Below, in pieces: positions 8,198 to 18,100 of a DNA stretch of 41,021 nucleotides. A program made the translations under genes and the position numbers. This stretch comes from an uncultured Schlesneria sp. (GTDB taxonomy: Bacteria; Planctomycetota; Planctomycetia; Planctomycetales; Planctomycetaceae): the NCBI GenBank assembly GCA_903899985.1, contig CAIULL010000152.1, positions 1-41,021 of the forward strand, in the 5' to 3' direction. The notes under the pieces were generated by a model. It saw nothing but the letters and a program-made list of their open reading frames with translations, had not been told where the DNA came from and searched no databases. Within the stretch, counting starts at the first letter, position 1. The number at the start of each line of letters is the position of its first letter.

Positions 8198-11100
8198 CTA
8201 TTTGGGCAATGTCGATGCTGGCAATGTCATACTTGGGATCGGTTCGCCCAGCCAGAAATGTTGTTTTCCAATCGCCTTCGGATCAACGATTGTCAGCGGG
8301 CGTTTTGAGAGGACTTCTGTCATCGTCGTCCAATACAGAAATTGTCCGGTCAGTTCGGGCTGCGCCGAGTATTCATCAAAGAGTTTTTCGAATCGCTGTG
8401 CTGTCCCCCGGGCTGACATTTCTTTACGAAGACTGGCCGTCTGCCCTTCGAGCAGGATCGTTGCGGCCGATCCTGACAGCCAAGGCTCACCATTGGAGTC
8501 GAGTTCGAGCAATTTCGTCCAAAGCTCGTCATTCAATTCCCAGTTCATTTCCGTCTGCGAATTATTTCGCTTCGGCTGATCCGTACCTGCCGCACGCTGC
8601 AGCCGCGAGAATGCTCGTTCACCGACGGCACTCAATAACGTCCGTGATGCATACGATTCGGCCTCGTTAATTAACAGCTCACGATCTTCCAGGGCATCGG
8701 CGACGTGACGATACGATGGCACAACGGATTGTGGTGGATGGACATCAAGCCATTGGAGTTCGACGATTTCGACTCCCAGATCATAATGAGCGATCCGATC
8801 TCGCAACTTGGTCAATGACTGCCGTTCCAGATCCGCCCGCTGTTCGGTGAGCAGATTATCGAGTGAGGCGGTGGCTGCGACCTCACGGAGCACACTTTCG
8901 GCGGTCGCACGTAAAACGTCGTCGGGCCGTCGACTACCTGCGAATGTGAATTGCTTCAGGTTGCTGATCCGATACTGAACCTCGGCCATCAACTCCACAG
9001 GGACTTCATCGGCGGTGAGCATCATGGACTCATCCCCTTGCGTCGAGTGTCCACGATCATCGTGCGTGCTTGTCCATTCAATCGTTGGAAGATTGACTGG
9101 TGGCGTTGGCGTTCCCGTTCGCGAAGCCAGGAAATTGAGGCGTCCGAAAATCCCTCCGTCACGCGAACCGATCTGTGTTTTGCCCGCCGCATTCCGTTTC
9201 GTCGCTTGCCTTTCGGCATCGGGGACTTCGCGATACCCCACGGAGACGCTGTGGAGTCGCCCCACTTTTTCTCTCGTCACGCGTTCCAGTGGCCAGGGCC
9301 AACGCCAATGCAGTCCCGCATCCAATTCGGTTTCCACTCGTCCAAAACGAGTCACGATTGCCCGTTCGTCTTCTGTTAACAGCGCGATCCCGGACAGAAA
9401 CCAGAAAGAAACCAGCGTGGCAGCGACCAGCTTTGCACCAAGCTTCCAATGCTCAATGCACCAGAAGACCCATTCGGATGGCGACGCATTGGCAACCAGC
9501 CAGTCGGCTCCGGACAGTAACGAGTTGAGGCCACGTGAAGTCATTGAGGAGGAATGAGATTCGAACCAGAGGAGCCTCATCGCATTGGCCATCACGGCCA
9601 ACGAGGCCACTTCATGAAACATGGCTCCGCCAATCGGATCAAGCCAGCGTAGCGAACAAGCAAGGACACCCAGGCCATTCAGGCCGAATGCGAACAACAG
9701 AATGCTCTGCCAGATATTCTGGACCAGTGCTCGCGAAAGACGGACGAGACCAGGCAGCGGTCGCAGTGGATCACCGAGAAGGATCATGTCGCCAGCCGCT
9801 GCGGCCATGTCGCCTCCTGCTGTCCCGAGGGAAATGCCGACATCCGCGGCAGCAAGTGCCGGAGCGTCGTTGATTCCATCGCCGACCATAGCCAGGGACC
9901 GACCTGTTCTTCGAGCTTCTTCGATCCAGTGTGCTTTATCAGCGGGTAGTTGCTCTGTCGCAATATGTTCGAACAGTCCAAGCGTTTTCACGACCGCGTC
10001 GGCCGGTTGAGGTCGGTCGCCGGTCAACAGGACGAACCGGGTGACTCCAAGTTCCCGCAGTTCGTTAAGAACTTGTTTCGACTCGGGCCGAATGGTTTCC
10101 AGGACACCAATGACTCCGATCACGACTCCATCGACAGCCACGACGAAAGGAGATTCGCCAGCCGCTTCACGTTCCTTGAGCAGTAACGCGGCCTCTTGCG
10201 AGAACGAAATGTCGCCACGATCCAAGGCTCGTCGATTCCCGACGACAATTGTCGCCAACCTCGGCTCAGCTTCGTCATGGACAGCGTCGGGAGAAATATT
10301 GCCGGTTGTTTGAAGTTCGGCGGAAGAAATCCTGGCGATCACTCCGGCACCGGCGAGTGCTTCAAATTCCCCTGGGGAGGGAACCAACAAATGACGCGTT
10401 TCAGCCGCGTTGACAAGAATCCGTGCGATGGGGTGTTCGCTATTTCGTTCGGCGATTGCCGCGATGCGCAGGACGGCATTCTCAGAAAGCCCGGTCGTCG
10501 GAATGACGCTTCCGAGGGTCAGTGCACCCTGCGTCAGTGTGCCGGTTTTGTCGAAGGCAAAAGTCTCGACCGTTGCCAACCGTTCCAGGGCTGCAGACCC
10601 CTTGACGACGACACCTCGCCTGGCCAGCCAGGCAAGAGATGCCATGACGGCGCAGGGGGTGGCAAGCACGAGCGGACAGGGGCAGGCCACGACAAGGACA
10701 CCCAGTGCGGGCAAAAAACCACTCTGCCATGTGCCGGTCGCCATGCGCCAGCCGAACAATGTGGCCAACGCAGCGGCCAACACCGCGGGGAGAAACCATT
10801 TGGCCATGCGATCAGCGGTTCGTTCCAGTTCTCCCTTCTTTGACGCAGCCGTTCCGACAAGTTGAGCCACGCGAGCAAGGGCCGTCCCGGTACCGATTGA
10901 CTCGGCAACCACGGTCAAGGCACCAAACTGGTTTAATGTCCCGGCAAGAACGCGATCCCCCTGTTGTTTGTCGACAGGAAAGCTCTCGCCCGTAAACGGG
11001 CTCTGGTCGACGACCGATTTTCCTGACACGACCTGCCCATCAACGGGGATCCGTTCACCCGGCCTGACAGTGACGATATCTCCGACGCACAAGTCCTCGA

Positions 11101-11593
11101 TCGCCACATCATTTTCGCGTCCATCCCGGTTGAGATGTGCGATCTCGGGCCATAGTGCGAAAGTCTGGCGCACGGCAGAACGGGCCCGGTCGATCGTATA
11201 CCCTTCGATACTTTCCCCGATTAACGAGATCAGCACGACAAGTCCTGCCGTTTGATGTTCACCCAGGACGATCGCCGCCAGGCAAGCGATTGTCAAAGCC
11301 AGATCGGCTCCGACGCGACCCGACAGCAATCCATCAAGCGTGTGATAAAGAATTCTCGAACCGCCGACGATGGCCGCCAGCAGCGCCAGGCGAAACCCGA
11401 AGAATGTCGCCCTGGAGGGACCATCACCCGAAAGGCCTGACGACAGTGTCCAGTCGGCAATAAGCAGCAGGCCGACAATAACGGTTAAGAGATACAGTGG
11501 TGCGGACTGATAGTGAAAGTTCGGTCGGGACGCGACGGAACACGAGGAATCACCCCGCAGCATCTCAGACGTTGATTCAGGAATGTAGTGCAT
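8198..11593 (-). CDS. Heavy-metal P-type ATPase fused to an HflK-like SPFH domain
   Basis: A single 1131-residue frame. Residues 1 to about 680 are a P1B-type metal-transporting ATPase without an N-terminal metal-binding domain. Landmarks are the phosphatase loop TGES (201-204), the membrane metal motif CPCP (304-307; most relatives have CPCA), the phosphorylation site DKTGT (348-352), the SEHP signature (385-388) and the hinge GDGIND (571-576). The final membrane pair around 628-677 contains [17 protein letters not shown] further membrane segment (about 721-740) then leads into an SPFH/band-7 domain of HflK type: [21 protein letters not shown] near 745-769 and [14 protein letters not shown] near 969. 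About 65 inserted residues (795-860) lie inside that domain. Such ATPases export Cu, Zn or related ions; HflK normally scaffolds the FtsH protease. The gene follows the HflK-like gene by six bases. I infer metal transport housed in an SPFH membrane complex; the metal is unknown. Confidence 0.9.
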   Translation of the reverse strand: MHYIPESTSEMLRGDSSCSVASRPNFHYQSAPLYLLTVIVGLLLIADWTLSSGLSGDGPSRATFFGFRLALLAAIVGGSRILYHTLDGLLSGRVGADLALTIACLAAIVLGEHQTAGLVVLISLIGESIEGYTIDRARSAVRQTFALWPEIAHLNRDGRENDVAIEDLCVGDIVTVRPGERIPVDGQVVSGKSVVDQSPFTGESFPVDKQQGDRVLAGTLNQFGALTVVAESIGTGTALARVAQLVGTAASKKGELERTADRMAKWFLPAVLAAALATLFGWRMATGTWQSGFLPALGVLVVACPCPLVLATPCAVMASLAWLARRGVVVKGSAALERLATVETFAFDKTGTLTQGALTLGSVIPTTGLSENAVLRIAAIAERNSEHPIARILVNAAETRHLLVPSPGEFEALAGAGVIARISSAELQTTGNISPDAVHDEAEPRLATIVVGNRRALDRGDISFSQEAALLLKEREAAGESPFVVAVDGVVIGVIGVLETIRPESKQVLNELRELGVTRFVLLTGDRPQPADAVVKTLGLFEHIATEQLPADKAHWIEEARRTGRSLAMVGDGINDAPALAAADVGISLGTAGGDMAAAAGDMILLGDPLRPLPGLVRLSRALVQNIWQSILLFAFGLNGLGVLACSLRWLDPIGGAMFHEVASLAVMANAMRLLWFESHSSSMTSRGLNSLLSGADWLVANASPSEWVFWCIEHWKLGAKLVAATLVSFWFLSGIALLTEDERAIVTRFGRVETELDAGLHWRWPWPLERVTREKVGRLHSVSVGYREVPDAERQATKRNAAGKTQIGSRDGGIFGRLNFLASRTGTPTPPVNLPTIEWTSTHDDRGHSTQGDESMMLTADEVPVELMAEVQYRISNLKQFTFAGSRRPDDVLRATAESVLREVAATASLDNLLTEQRADLERQSLTKLRDRIAHYDLGVEIVELQWLDVHPPQSVVPSYRHVADALEDRELLINEAESYASRTLLSAVGERAFSRLQRAAGTDQPKRNNSQTEMNWELNDELWTKLLELDSNGEPWLSGSAATILLEGQTASLRKEMSARGTAQRFEKLFDEYSAQPELTGQFLYWTTMTEVLSKRPLTIVDPKAIGKQHFWLGEPIPSMTLPASTLPK

Positions 11594-11599
11594 GATCGA

Positions 11600-12547
11600 T
11601 TACTTATCCCCCCGCGAGGGAGGGAAAGTCAGGTCGACGGGGTGCTCGGCATCAAGCACGATTTTCATTCTTGCGCGGTTCAAGACTTCCTGCAAGGTTT
11701 CGATGGTGAGCCGGTTCATCACCAGTTGCTTCGAGTCGCCGTAAGTACCGTTTCGGCTGTCGGCATCACGCTGGATTTGAGCGGCCAACAGATTGAACCG
11801 GTCGGCTGAACCCGCTGCGGCGGAAGTTTTCGCGTGTCGAGTTTGTTCTGCATCGTCCGTGATTTTTCGGGCATCCGCCTGTGATTCCGCAAGCTTCTGC
11901 TCCGCGTAACTGCGAGCTTCATGGATCGAACGAGCCATATCCGCGCGAGCATTTGAAACATCGAGGAACTCCGCTTTCGCACGTGCTGGCGGTTCCGCTC
12001 GATCGACGGTCACCTGTTCAATGTCGCAGCCAAGCCGCAATTCGTCTGCCTGCCGCCGCACGTCTTGTCGTAGTCGATTGTTCAGTTCGGCCAAACCCTG
12101 TGTATGCACGAAGTCAACTCCGCATCGAGACACAAGGTCAGTGGTTGTCGTCTCGACGAGTAGCTGCAATCGCTGAATCGGTGAAACGGAACCATACAGC
12201 CAGTCCTGAACATGCTCCTGAGAAACTCGATACTGAACGTTGATCTTGAGCAGCAGCAGATTCTTATCTCCTGTCAGAAACGTCGCGGGACGGGCAGCCG
12301 ACGTGGGGATAAGAAAATTCGGATCGGCTTCCATCTCACCCAGTGACAGGGTGCGGATTTCGTTAAAGTTCACTCGATCAACTCGTGCCAGTGGCCAGGG
12401 AAGGTCGAGGTGCAATCCACTCGAACGAAGCGGAGTAAGTACCCGGCCAAATCGGCGAACAACTCCCTTTTCGTTGGCGGGGACCGTATAGAGGCCCGTC
12501 AACAGATAGACTGCGACGCCGATCGCAAATAAGAACTTGAACTTCAC
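11600..12547 (-). CDS. HflK-like SPFH/band-7 membrane protein
   Basis: A 315-residue protein. One N-terminal membrane segment (about 4-20) is followed by an SPFH domain (EKGVVRRFGRVLTPL, then GLHLDLPWPLARVDRV) and a helical region rich in Ala, Glu and Lys (about 200-270, probable coiled coil). The order RAKAEFLDVSNARADMARSI followed by HEARSYAEQ parallels the HflK segment that precedes its coiled coil. It starts at GTG, whose bases overlap the stop of the upstream gene (GTGA, 12544-12547), so translation is probably coupled. The next gene, the ATPase-SPFH fusion, starts six bases after the stop. HflK/HflC pairs form ring-like cages around FtsH in E. coli; no FtsH is seen here. Naming it HflK rather than a generic prohibitin-like protein rests on position and motifs only. 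Confidence 0.82.
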   Translation of the reverse strand: MKFKFLFAIGVAVYLLTGLYTVPANEKGVVRRFGRVLTPLRSSGLHLDLPWPLARVDRVNFNEIRTLSLGEMEADPNFLIPTSAARPATFLTGDKNLLLLKINVQYRVSQEHVQDWLYGSVSPIQRLQLLVETTTTDLVSRCGVDFVHTQGLAELNNRLRQDVRRQADELRLGCDIEQVTVDRAEPPARAKAEFLDVSNARADMARSIHEARSYAEQKLAESQADARKITDDAEQTRHAKTSAAAGSADRFNLLAAQIQRDADSRNGTYGDSKQLVMNRLTIETLQEVLNRARMKIVLDAEHPVDLTFPPSRGDK

Positions 12548-13647
12548 GGCAAAGCCCCCGAAACGCGATCTAGTTTTTCGGGAGTATTTGCCGACTGTTC
12601 GGCGTCGGGGATCGGTGTGATCGGGATTGGTTTTGTTGACACCGGGACGCCACGAATCAACAAGTTCAACAAACTGTTTGAACCGGACAGAATGAGCGTG
12701 GTCCTGTCATTCAGGATCTGCTTGTAAGACTCGAGCGTTTGTAAAAGTGCCGCGAACTCGGGGTCTTTTGCATGGGCTTCGTTGAGGATGTGAATTGCGG
12801 CCGCTTCCCCTTCACCCCGAATTCGCTCGGCATCAGCGTTGGCTTTTGCCAGAAGCTCACCCGATTGGCGGTCCGCTCGACTGCGAATCATCCGATTTTC
12901 CGCCAGGCCGGCACTTCGGTATCGTTCGGCGATCTTCTGCCGTTCGCTGCGCATGCGCTCGAAAACCGCCTGCATATTTCCCGTCGGAAGATTGAGTCGT
13001 CGAATGCGAACATCAATGATTTCAACCCCCAGCCGCTCACTGAGCGACTGAGTTTCGTTCGGACGCTGCTCAAATTCTTTACGGATTTCTGCGGAGACCT
13101 TTTCCAACGAGCTTGGGCCGTCGGAAGGGCCTGATTCTGAGTGCGCGGCATTCAGCAATTCCGAAAGTTCACTGCGACCGATCTGTTCTGTCAAAATCGA
13201 CTGCAATCGACTCGCGAGTCGTGATTCAGCCACGTCAACACTTCCCAGTCCTTGAAAGAACTTGACGACGGGGCGATCGAGCAGTTCGGTCGATTGACCG
13301 TCGGCGATCTTCCAGCAGAGATAGGCTTCGACGGTGACATTCTTTCGGTCTCTCGTGAATGCCTCACGGCCTGACGGAGACAAAAGCTGCAATCGACGGT
13401 CAAATCGTCGCACGGTTTCCAGGGGAAAAGGGAGCTTGAAATGAAGCCCTCGCTGTGCAGGCTGGTCATAAACGGCGGTAATCCGCCCCAGTCGCTCCAC
13501 GACGGCGAACTCCGTTTCGTCAACGAAAAGAAACATCGTGGGAAGCAGAAGAATTCCGGCAATTCCCGCCAGCCAACGCCATAGCCAATAACGCTCGATC
13601 CCGATCGAGGTTTTCTGACGCCGAGGTGATTCCAATTCCAATGCCAT
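12544..13647 (-). CDS. HflC-like SPFH/band-7 membrane protein
   Basis: The first gene of the SPFH/ATPase operon. I chose the ATG at 13647 (367 residues), which has GGAACT just upstream; an in-frame TTG at 13707 would add 20 residues. A membrane segment near residues 23-42 (LAGIAGILLLPTMFLFV) leads into the SPFH domain (EFAVVERLGRITAVY, RGLHFKLPFPLETV). The later block FERMRSERQKIAERYRS, then GLAENRMIRSRADRQ, ILNEAHAKDPEFAALLQTLESYK, is the characteristic HflC region. The last 40 residues are Pro-rich and low in complexity. E. coli HflC works with HflK to control FtsH proteolysis; here the partners encoded next door are an HflK-like protein and an ATPase-linked HflK domain. The 271 bases upstream to the next gene should hold the operon promoter, which I could not pin down. 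Confidence 0.83.
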   Translation of the reverse strand: MALELESPRRQKTSIGIERYWLWRWLAGIAGILLLPTMFLFVDETEFAVVERLGRITAVYDQPAQRGLHFKLPFPLETVRRFDRRLQLLSPSGREAFTRDRKNVTVEAYLCWKIADGQSTELLDRPVVKFFQGLGSVDVAESRLASRLQSILTEQIGRSELSELLNAAHSESGPSDGPSSLEKVSAEIRKEFEQRPNETQSLSERLGVEIIDVRIRRLNLPTGNMQAVFERMRSERQKIAERYRSAGLAENRMIRSRADRQSGELLAKANADAERIRGEGEAAAIHILNEAHAKDPEFAALLQTLESYKQILNDRTTLILSGSNSLLNLLIRGVPVSTKPIPITPIPDAEQSANTPEKLDRVSGALP

Positions 13648-13918
13648 GCCAGTTCCGAGGATCAAAGGCGACCGCACAAAGCCAGGCAACAGCCAAACGG
13701 GCGGCAAACGTTAACTTGGGCAAATCGCATTGATTCTATGAGTTGGTCGCAGGCACTCGCAATGAAGAAGTCTCAGTTCCCCCGCTTAAGTGCTTTCTGC
13801 AGCCGGATAAACGGAATTTGCATCATCGCCTGGCAGATCGATCAATTTCAGCGGCATTCGCCGTTTTGACTCGAAATGGAAGCCAAAACTGAAGGAGACT
13901 GATCAGTTTTGTGCAGAA

Positions 13919-14170
13919 TCAGGGTTTTTCGTCGATCTTCTGCGGTTCGTTGTCCGCAACCAGTTGCAAATAGAGTGCTTCTACCTTCGACCTTGCCCAG
14001 GGAGTTTTACGCAGGAACGACAAACTGGATTTGATGCTCGGGTCAAAAAGAAAGCAGCGAACGGGGATCAGAACGCCGAGCTCATCCCAGCCATAATGAT
14101 TGGAAAGTCGCTCAACAATCATGGCCAGGGTGACTCCGTGCAGTGGATCCTTCGAACTTGGTGTCGTCAT
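13919..14170 (-). CDS. VF530-family small protein (DUF2132)
   Basis: An 83-residue protein. The stretch DPLHGVTLAMIVERL, then HYGWDELGVLIPVRCFL, then DPSIKSSLSFLRKTPWARSKVE is the hallmark of the VF530/DUF2132 family, and nearly the full family length is present. The family was named from a structural-genomics protein with a small helical fold and has been suggested to bind DNA; its physiological job is unknown. It is a single gene on the minus strand, divergent from the thioredoxin-like gene and upstream of the HflC-like gene with a 271-base gap, so it is probably not part of that operon. Confidence 0.85.
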   Translation of the reverse strand: MTTPSSKDPLHGVTLAMIVERLSNHYGWDELGVLIPVRCFLFDPSIKSSLSFLRKTPWARSKVEALYLQLVADNEPQKIDEKP

Positions 14171-14478
14171 ATCTTCAATCCGCAGAATGGTTTACCAGCA
14201 TGCTCACCCTCGAGCAATCGATTGCCGACAGTAGGAGCGATCGAATCTAAACTCCGTTTTAAGACTGCATTTCAAATCATGGAACATGCAGCCCCGGATA
14301 GCGTACGCATGACGTTCGCGTTCATAAATCGATGGAACTCTACAAAACTTGTGAAGAAACGAAAAAATGTCAGTTTAAACTCACGAAACCATGCCAGAAA
14401 TGCTGACCAAAACGCCGATAAGGATGGTAACGATTGCGTCTGGTTGCAATGGATTGCCCGTTTTCGGAAGGCTGGATC
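14171..14478. other. Divergent intergenic region, nothing specific seen
   Basis: 308 bases between the divergent VF530-family and thioredoxin-like genes. It presumably carries both promoters, but I see no hairpin, repeat or clear promoter pair in it. Confidence 0.3.
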
Positions 14479-14970
14479 ATGGATCGCCGCTCATTTTGCC
14501 ATCAATTGCTCGGAACTGGCATTTTTGTTGGTTCGACGTTGAAACTGATTGACGCGGCCCAGTTGGCATCGGCAGCCACCGGGACGACCAAATTGCAATG
14601 GCAAAAAAGCCTGAAAGCGGCTCAAAAGCTGGCCCTTCAACAAGACAAGCCAATGATGGTTGTCTTTAGTGCCAGCTGGTGTACTTTCTGCCATAAACTG
14701 GACCGAGAAACGTTTTCCGACAAGCGGATCTCCAGCTTCATTGAGAGAGAATTCGTGCCTGTGCATCTCGACTTTGATAAAGAACCGAAGGTCGCGAAGA
14801 TCCTCGAAGTCGAACGCCTTCCTTGCACGGTATTCCTCACTCCGCAGGCAGATCTTTTGATGCGGACGGAAGGTTTTGCGAACGCCAAGGATTTCCAGTC
14901 AACGCTTTCATCGGTTCTGGAAAAACGGACAGAAATTCAGCAGGTTCGAGCTTCCAACATCAGCCGCTAG
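14479..14970 (+). CDS. Exported thioredoxin-fold protein with WCTFC motif
   Basis: A 163-residue protein from the ATG at 14479, chosen because GGAAGG lies eight bases upstream; a TTG 15 codons earlier is less likely. The N-terminus MDRRSFCHQLLGTGIFVGS resembles a twin-arginine-like export signal ending near residue 35. A thioredoxin-like domain follows, with SASWCTFCHKLDRETF (redox pair Cys-Thr-Phe-Cys) and RLPCTVFLTP carrying the cis-Pro. The WCxxCHxxExxTF pattern and the domain length fit the thioredoxin_7/DsbD-gamma-like group (thiol-disulfide exchange outside the cytoplasm). No cytochrome maturation or DsbD gene is nearby, so the redox partner is unknown. The gene converges on the M61 peptidase gene. 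Confidence 0.83.
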   Translation: MDRRSFCHQLLGTGIFVGSTLKLIDAAQLASAATGTTKLQWQKSLKAAQKLALQQDKPMMVVFSASWCTFCHKLDRETFSDKRISSFIEREFVPVHLDFDKEPKVAKILEVERLPCTVFLTPQADLLMRTEGFANAKDFQSTLSSVLEKRTEIQQVRASNISR

Positions 14971-15264
14971 CCCGCATGTGTCTCGTGCGCGTCACGTGCG
15001 ACAGCCTCAAAACAGATTCTGCTGCGGCCCCAATCTGACGTAACGTTCGAAGTTGCAGCCTGAGACGTCAATCGTCTCTCGCGGCCCCGAATGTCGCGTT
15101 GTCGGTTTCATACAGCGCGGGCTTTTCCCGCTGCCGAATGGGAACAAAAAGCAGAGACTCGACGTCGATTATTCAAGACACCTGAAAATCCTTCGCGTCA
15201 ATCTCCTCCGGAAACCGAGTCCGCGTTTCGACCGGGTATTCCCATTTCTCAACGAGAATCATCC
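14971..15264. other. Convergent intergenic region, nothing specific seen
   Basis: 294 bases between two converging genes. I found no strong hairpin followed by a T-run on either strand, and no short gene with a ribosome-binding site. Confidence 0.3.
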
Positions 15265-17178
15265 TCACTTGGTCAGCGGTTTCAGGATGCTTCCGAGAAC
15301 GTCCGGCTTGCCATCAATTCGAACCAGTTCCAGATAGCGCAACCCGCCTGCATAGGGGATCGTGATTGTGCGGAATTCGTCCCCTTCTTCGATCAGGAAT
15401 TCCACCTTCTTGCGTGAGATGCTATCTGCCAGTGCGTCGCGAAGTCGGTTGGACGAGAATTTCTTTCCGTTGACTCCGATCACTTTCATCGTCGGAGCCA
15501 TTCCGCTCTGATCCGCCGGCATACCGGGTACGACGACAGTGATCTGACCGTTAACAAAGGTCAGCCCCAACGAATCAGCCGCATTGACATCTGCTTCGGG
15601 ACCCCATGCCGGGGGATTCGGCGGCAGGACGGGAGGCTTGTCTGTGTAGTGCAACCGATAGCCCAGCCGCTCGACGACATCAAGCGGCAAAGTTTCCTGC
15701 ACAGCCATGACTCGTCGCTGCAGGAACGTGTCCCAATCGTAGTCGGCTGTGGCTTTGAGGTCACGGAGAACTTCCTGATAATCATGACCGGCGACAATGT
15801 CCCGTCCCTTGACCTTAGCAAAAAATCGCTTGCAGAAATCGTCCAGCGATTTCGCTCCGTCTGTTCGTTCCCGAATGATCGTGTCACATTCGTACCAGAG
15901 CAACATCCCTTCCGGATAATAATCCTGCATCCGGCGCAACTGGTTCCAGGACCGCCCGGGATTTCGGGAAATATGACTCGCCAGTGCCGTATCTTCCAGC
16001 GGTCGCCATTGTCGACCCGTGGTGGCCGACATGCTCCGAATGCTGCGCATCAGCGTCGTCCGGTACTCTTCGGGTGAGACGATTCCAGAGCGAACCATCA
16101 GAACTTCGCCAAGATAGGTATCCAGTCCTTCATAGACCCACAGCAATCTGGTCTTCATCGGCGTGTGGTAGTCGGGCGTAATCATGTCAGCCGGTCGACG
16201 ATATTTGCCACACCATGAATGGGCATATTCATGGGGGAGCAACATTGCCACCCAGCCCTTGCGGTACTGGTCGTCGATCAGACTCCGTTCGCTCACTCCG
16301 TTCATGCTGGATGTCAGGTGTTCCACCCCAAATCGGCCCCCGTCGTCGGTGCACACAACCAGAAAGTGATATTCGGGATAATGGACGACTCCGAACAAGG
16401 CTTCAGCCTCGCGGACCAGTTTCGAGTACATCTCGATGACCTTGGGGTCCAGATTCAGAGCCTCGGCCGATTCCGAAGTGATGTGCAGATAGACCGGAAC
16501 TTTTCCTTCGGCAGACAGCTTGATCGTTCGCAGGTTTCGACCCGTGATCAGTGGTGAATCGATCAGCGTGCTGAGCGACACTTGCTGGAAGGGAATCCAA
16601 CCATCGACCGCCGCTTCCCCTTTCAAAGCCGTCGCGTGTTTCCAATCGGTGGGAAGCCGAAGCCGGACTTTGACCGGCAAATCATCAACCGAAACTCCCT
16701 CGGGATACAGGACGCAAGTATTCCAGTTGATCGTCCCGATGGATGCATTTCCGTATGTATAAATCCCTGCCGCGTCGCTGCCGCTCGCCTCACAAATGGT
16801 ATCGAGCTTCACACGAATCGATTTCACGCCGTCGGGGACCTTCAGCGTGAAACAGTGCATTTCAATTTCGTCCCGTTTCCAGGGGATCGACGTTCCATCC
16901 GACGTCTCGATGCGCAGCCCTCCGACGTCTTCCACTCGGCCCTTGGGTGCGTGGGACCCCGGAATCCATTTCGGATACCACAAGCGCAGCGGCCCCGACT
17001 GACAGGGAATGTCGAGCGTCGTATGAACCAGTCGCCGAGGCAATTCACGTGCATCAATCTGAATTGCGATCGGAGGCAAATCAGCACCAAAGGCCTGGCT
17101 TCTAATGAGCATTCCGGCGATTGACACAGATATCACGTAGACGATCGAAGAAAGACCCGCAAAACGCGAACAATGCAT
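15265..17178 (-). CDS. Exported M61-family metallopeptidase with PDZ domain
   Basis: A 637-residue protein from the ATG at 17178, which has GGAG about eight bases upstream; a TTG six codons earlier is an alternative. A signal peptide (about residues 1-32, ending near AFGA) comes first. An N-terminal beta-rich domain (GPLRLWYPKWIPGSHAPKG) precedes the catalytic domain with HEYAH at 316-320 (HExxH zinc ligands) and Glu350 in WVYEGL as the third ligand. A C-terminal PDZ-like domain sits at about 520-620 (GLTFVNGQITVVVPGMPA, then DQSGMAPTMKVIGVNGK). This is the M61 glycyl aminopeptidase architecture and length. It probably trims peptides in the periplasm. It is a single gene on the minus strand with 420 bases of spacer upstream. 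Confidence 0.88.
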   Translation of the reverse strand: MHCSRFAGLSSIVYVISVSIAGMLIRSQAFGADLPPIAIQIDARELPRRLVHTTLDIPCQSGPLRLWYPKWIPGSHAPKGRVEDVGGLRIETSDGTSIPWKRDEIEMHCFTLKVPDGVKSIRVKLDTICEASGSDAAGIYTYGNASIGTINWNTCVLYPEGVSVDDLPVKVRLRLPTDWKHATALKGEAAVDGWIPFQQVSLSTLIDSPLITGRNLRTIKLSAEGKVPVYLHITSESAEALNLDPKVIEMYSKLVREAEALFGVVHYPEYHFLVVCTDDGGRFGVEHLTSSMNGVSERSLIDDQYRKGWVAMLLPHEYAHSWCGKYRRPADMITPDYHTPMKTRLLWVYEGLDTYLGEVLMVRSGIVSPEEYRTTLMRSIRSMSATTGRQWRPLEDTALASHISRNPGRSWNQLRRMQDYYPEGMLLWYECDTIIRERTDGAKSLDDFCKRFFAKVKGRDIVAGHDYQEVLRDLKATADYDWDTFLQRRVMAVQETLPLDVVERLGYRLHYTDKPPVLPPNPPAWGPEADVNAADSLGLTFVNGQITVVVPGMPADQSGMAPTMKVIGVNGKKFSSNRLRDALADSISRKKVEFLIEEGDEFRTITIPYAGGLRYLELVRIDGKPDVLGSILKPLTK

Positions 17179-17598
17179 CACGACGACTCCAGTCAAACGG
17201 TTTTTTCGATTCCAATGAAACAGGCAGGAACGAGCATCCCAGCGGAATCTGACCTGTCTGCCCCCTTCGCGTCAAGCGGTGCACCTGCAATTTGCGGTCA
17301 TACGAACTCGTGATGAGCACGTGCTTTTCTCGTGTCAGCCTCGTGATTCGCCGCTTTGTCTTTCGGGCACTTGATCGCAGTCTGAAGGCGAAACGTGCTC
17401 CGTGGCAGGATTGCCTTCTGCCAATGATCTCTGTCTGGAATGAACGTCGATTCACTGGCTTAAACCGGGCATTGTCCCCGACTTCAACCGGCTCACGTTG
17501 CCTGCGTCCAAGGATGTCCAAAGAGATCGGCTGAACGCCGATTCGCTGGCGCTGATGGCTTCGGGTTGAACGATGAATCTGTCTCGTTTCCTTCTACC
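17179..17598. other. 420-base spacer upstream of the M61 gene
   Basis: No convincing gene is visible. Open frames exist on both strands (for example 17292-17534 plus), but they lack ribosome sites and recognisable domains. The M61 gene promoter should lie here on the minus strand. I saw no repeat. Confidence 0.35.
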
Positions 17599-17973
17599 TC
17601 ATAACGTCTTTTTTGGTTCGACCTTTTTGGGGATGACGAATTCTGACTGGCAGCGAGGGCATTTGCCGGATCGTCCGCGATGTTGTTCTTTGACGCGAAT
17701 GCGACACCCATTGGGACAGGTGATGAGGAACGTATCCTTGGCTCGCAATTCCTTGCGGACGCTTTGCAGTTGCTTTTCTTCTTCTGCCGCAATCCTCAGT
17801 AACTCATCAGCCGCTGCGGCTTCGAGTTCCTGCTTTGACATGGGTGGCTCTACAAAACGAATCGGGGGTTCTTCCACTTCGCTGCGAACAGGTGGTTCTT
17901 CGAATTCAACGGTCTCTTGAGATTCGGCCGCCGCAAACATCTCGTCAAATGAATCCGGGTCAATTGACGTCAT
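17599..17973 (-). CDS. Small zinc-ribbon protein with acidic N-terminal half
   Basis: A 124-residue protein from the ATG at 17973, selected because GGAGGG lies eight bases upstream. The first 70 residues are acidic and proline-containing (EFEEPPVRSEVEEPPIRFVEPP) and run into an Ala/Glu-rich helix. The C-terminal 50 residues form a four-cysteine zinc ribbon: CPNGC, 14 spacer residues, then CPRC, ending in a Lys-rich tail. Such CP..C ribbons are widespread in short planctomycete proteins; the function is unknown. The acidic linker plus ribbon could mediate protein or nucleic-acid contacts, which is only an inference. It is a single gene on the minus strand. Confidence 0.75.
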   Translation of the reverse strand: MTSIDPDSFDEMFAAAESQETVEFEEPPVRSEVEEPPIRFVEPPMSKQELEAAAADELLRIAAEEEKQLQSVRKELRAKDTFLITCPNGCRIRVKEQHRGRSGKCPRCQSEFVIPKKVEPKKTL

Positions 17974-18100
17974 CTGATTGCCCTCCAAAGGATGTAATGC
18001 TCATTGAATGAAAAATGATAACCTGAGATCGGACTTGCGGGGAGTAGTAATCGCTCAATGGGAATGCTTTGCCGAATTTTTTTGGAGCGTACGACCTTTA

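Noticed and set aside
7902-8579. Plus-strand open frame of 225 codons
   Set aside because: It crosses the 99-nt repeat and the antisense of the ATPase-SPFH gene; its composition is Ser/Arg-rich with no domain.
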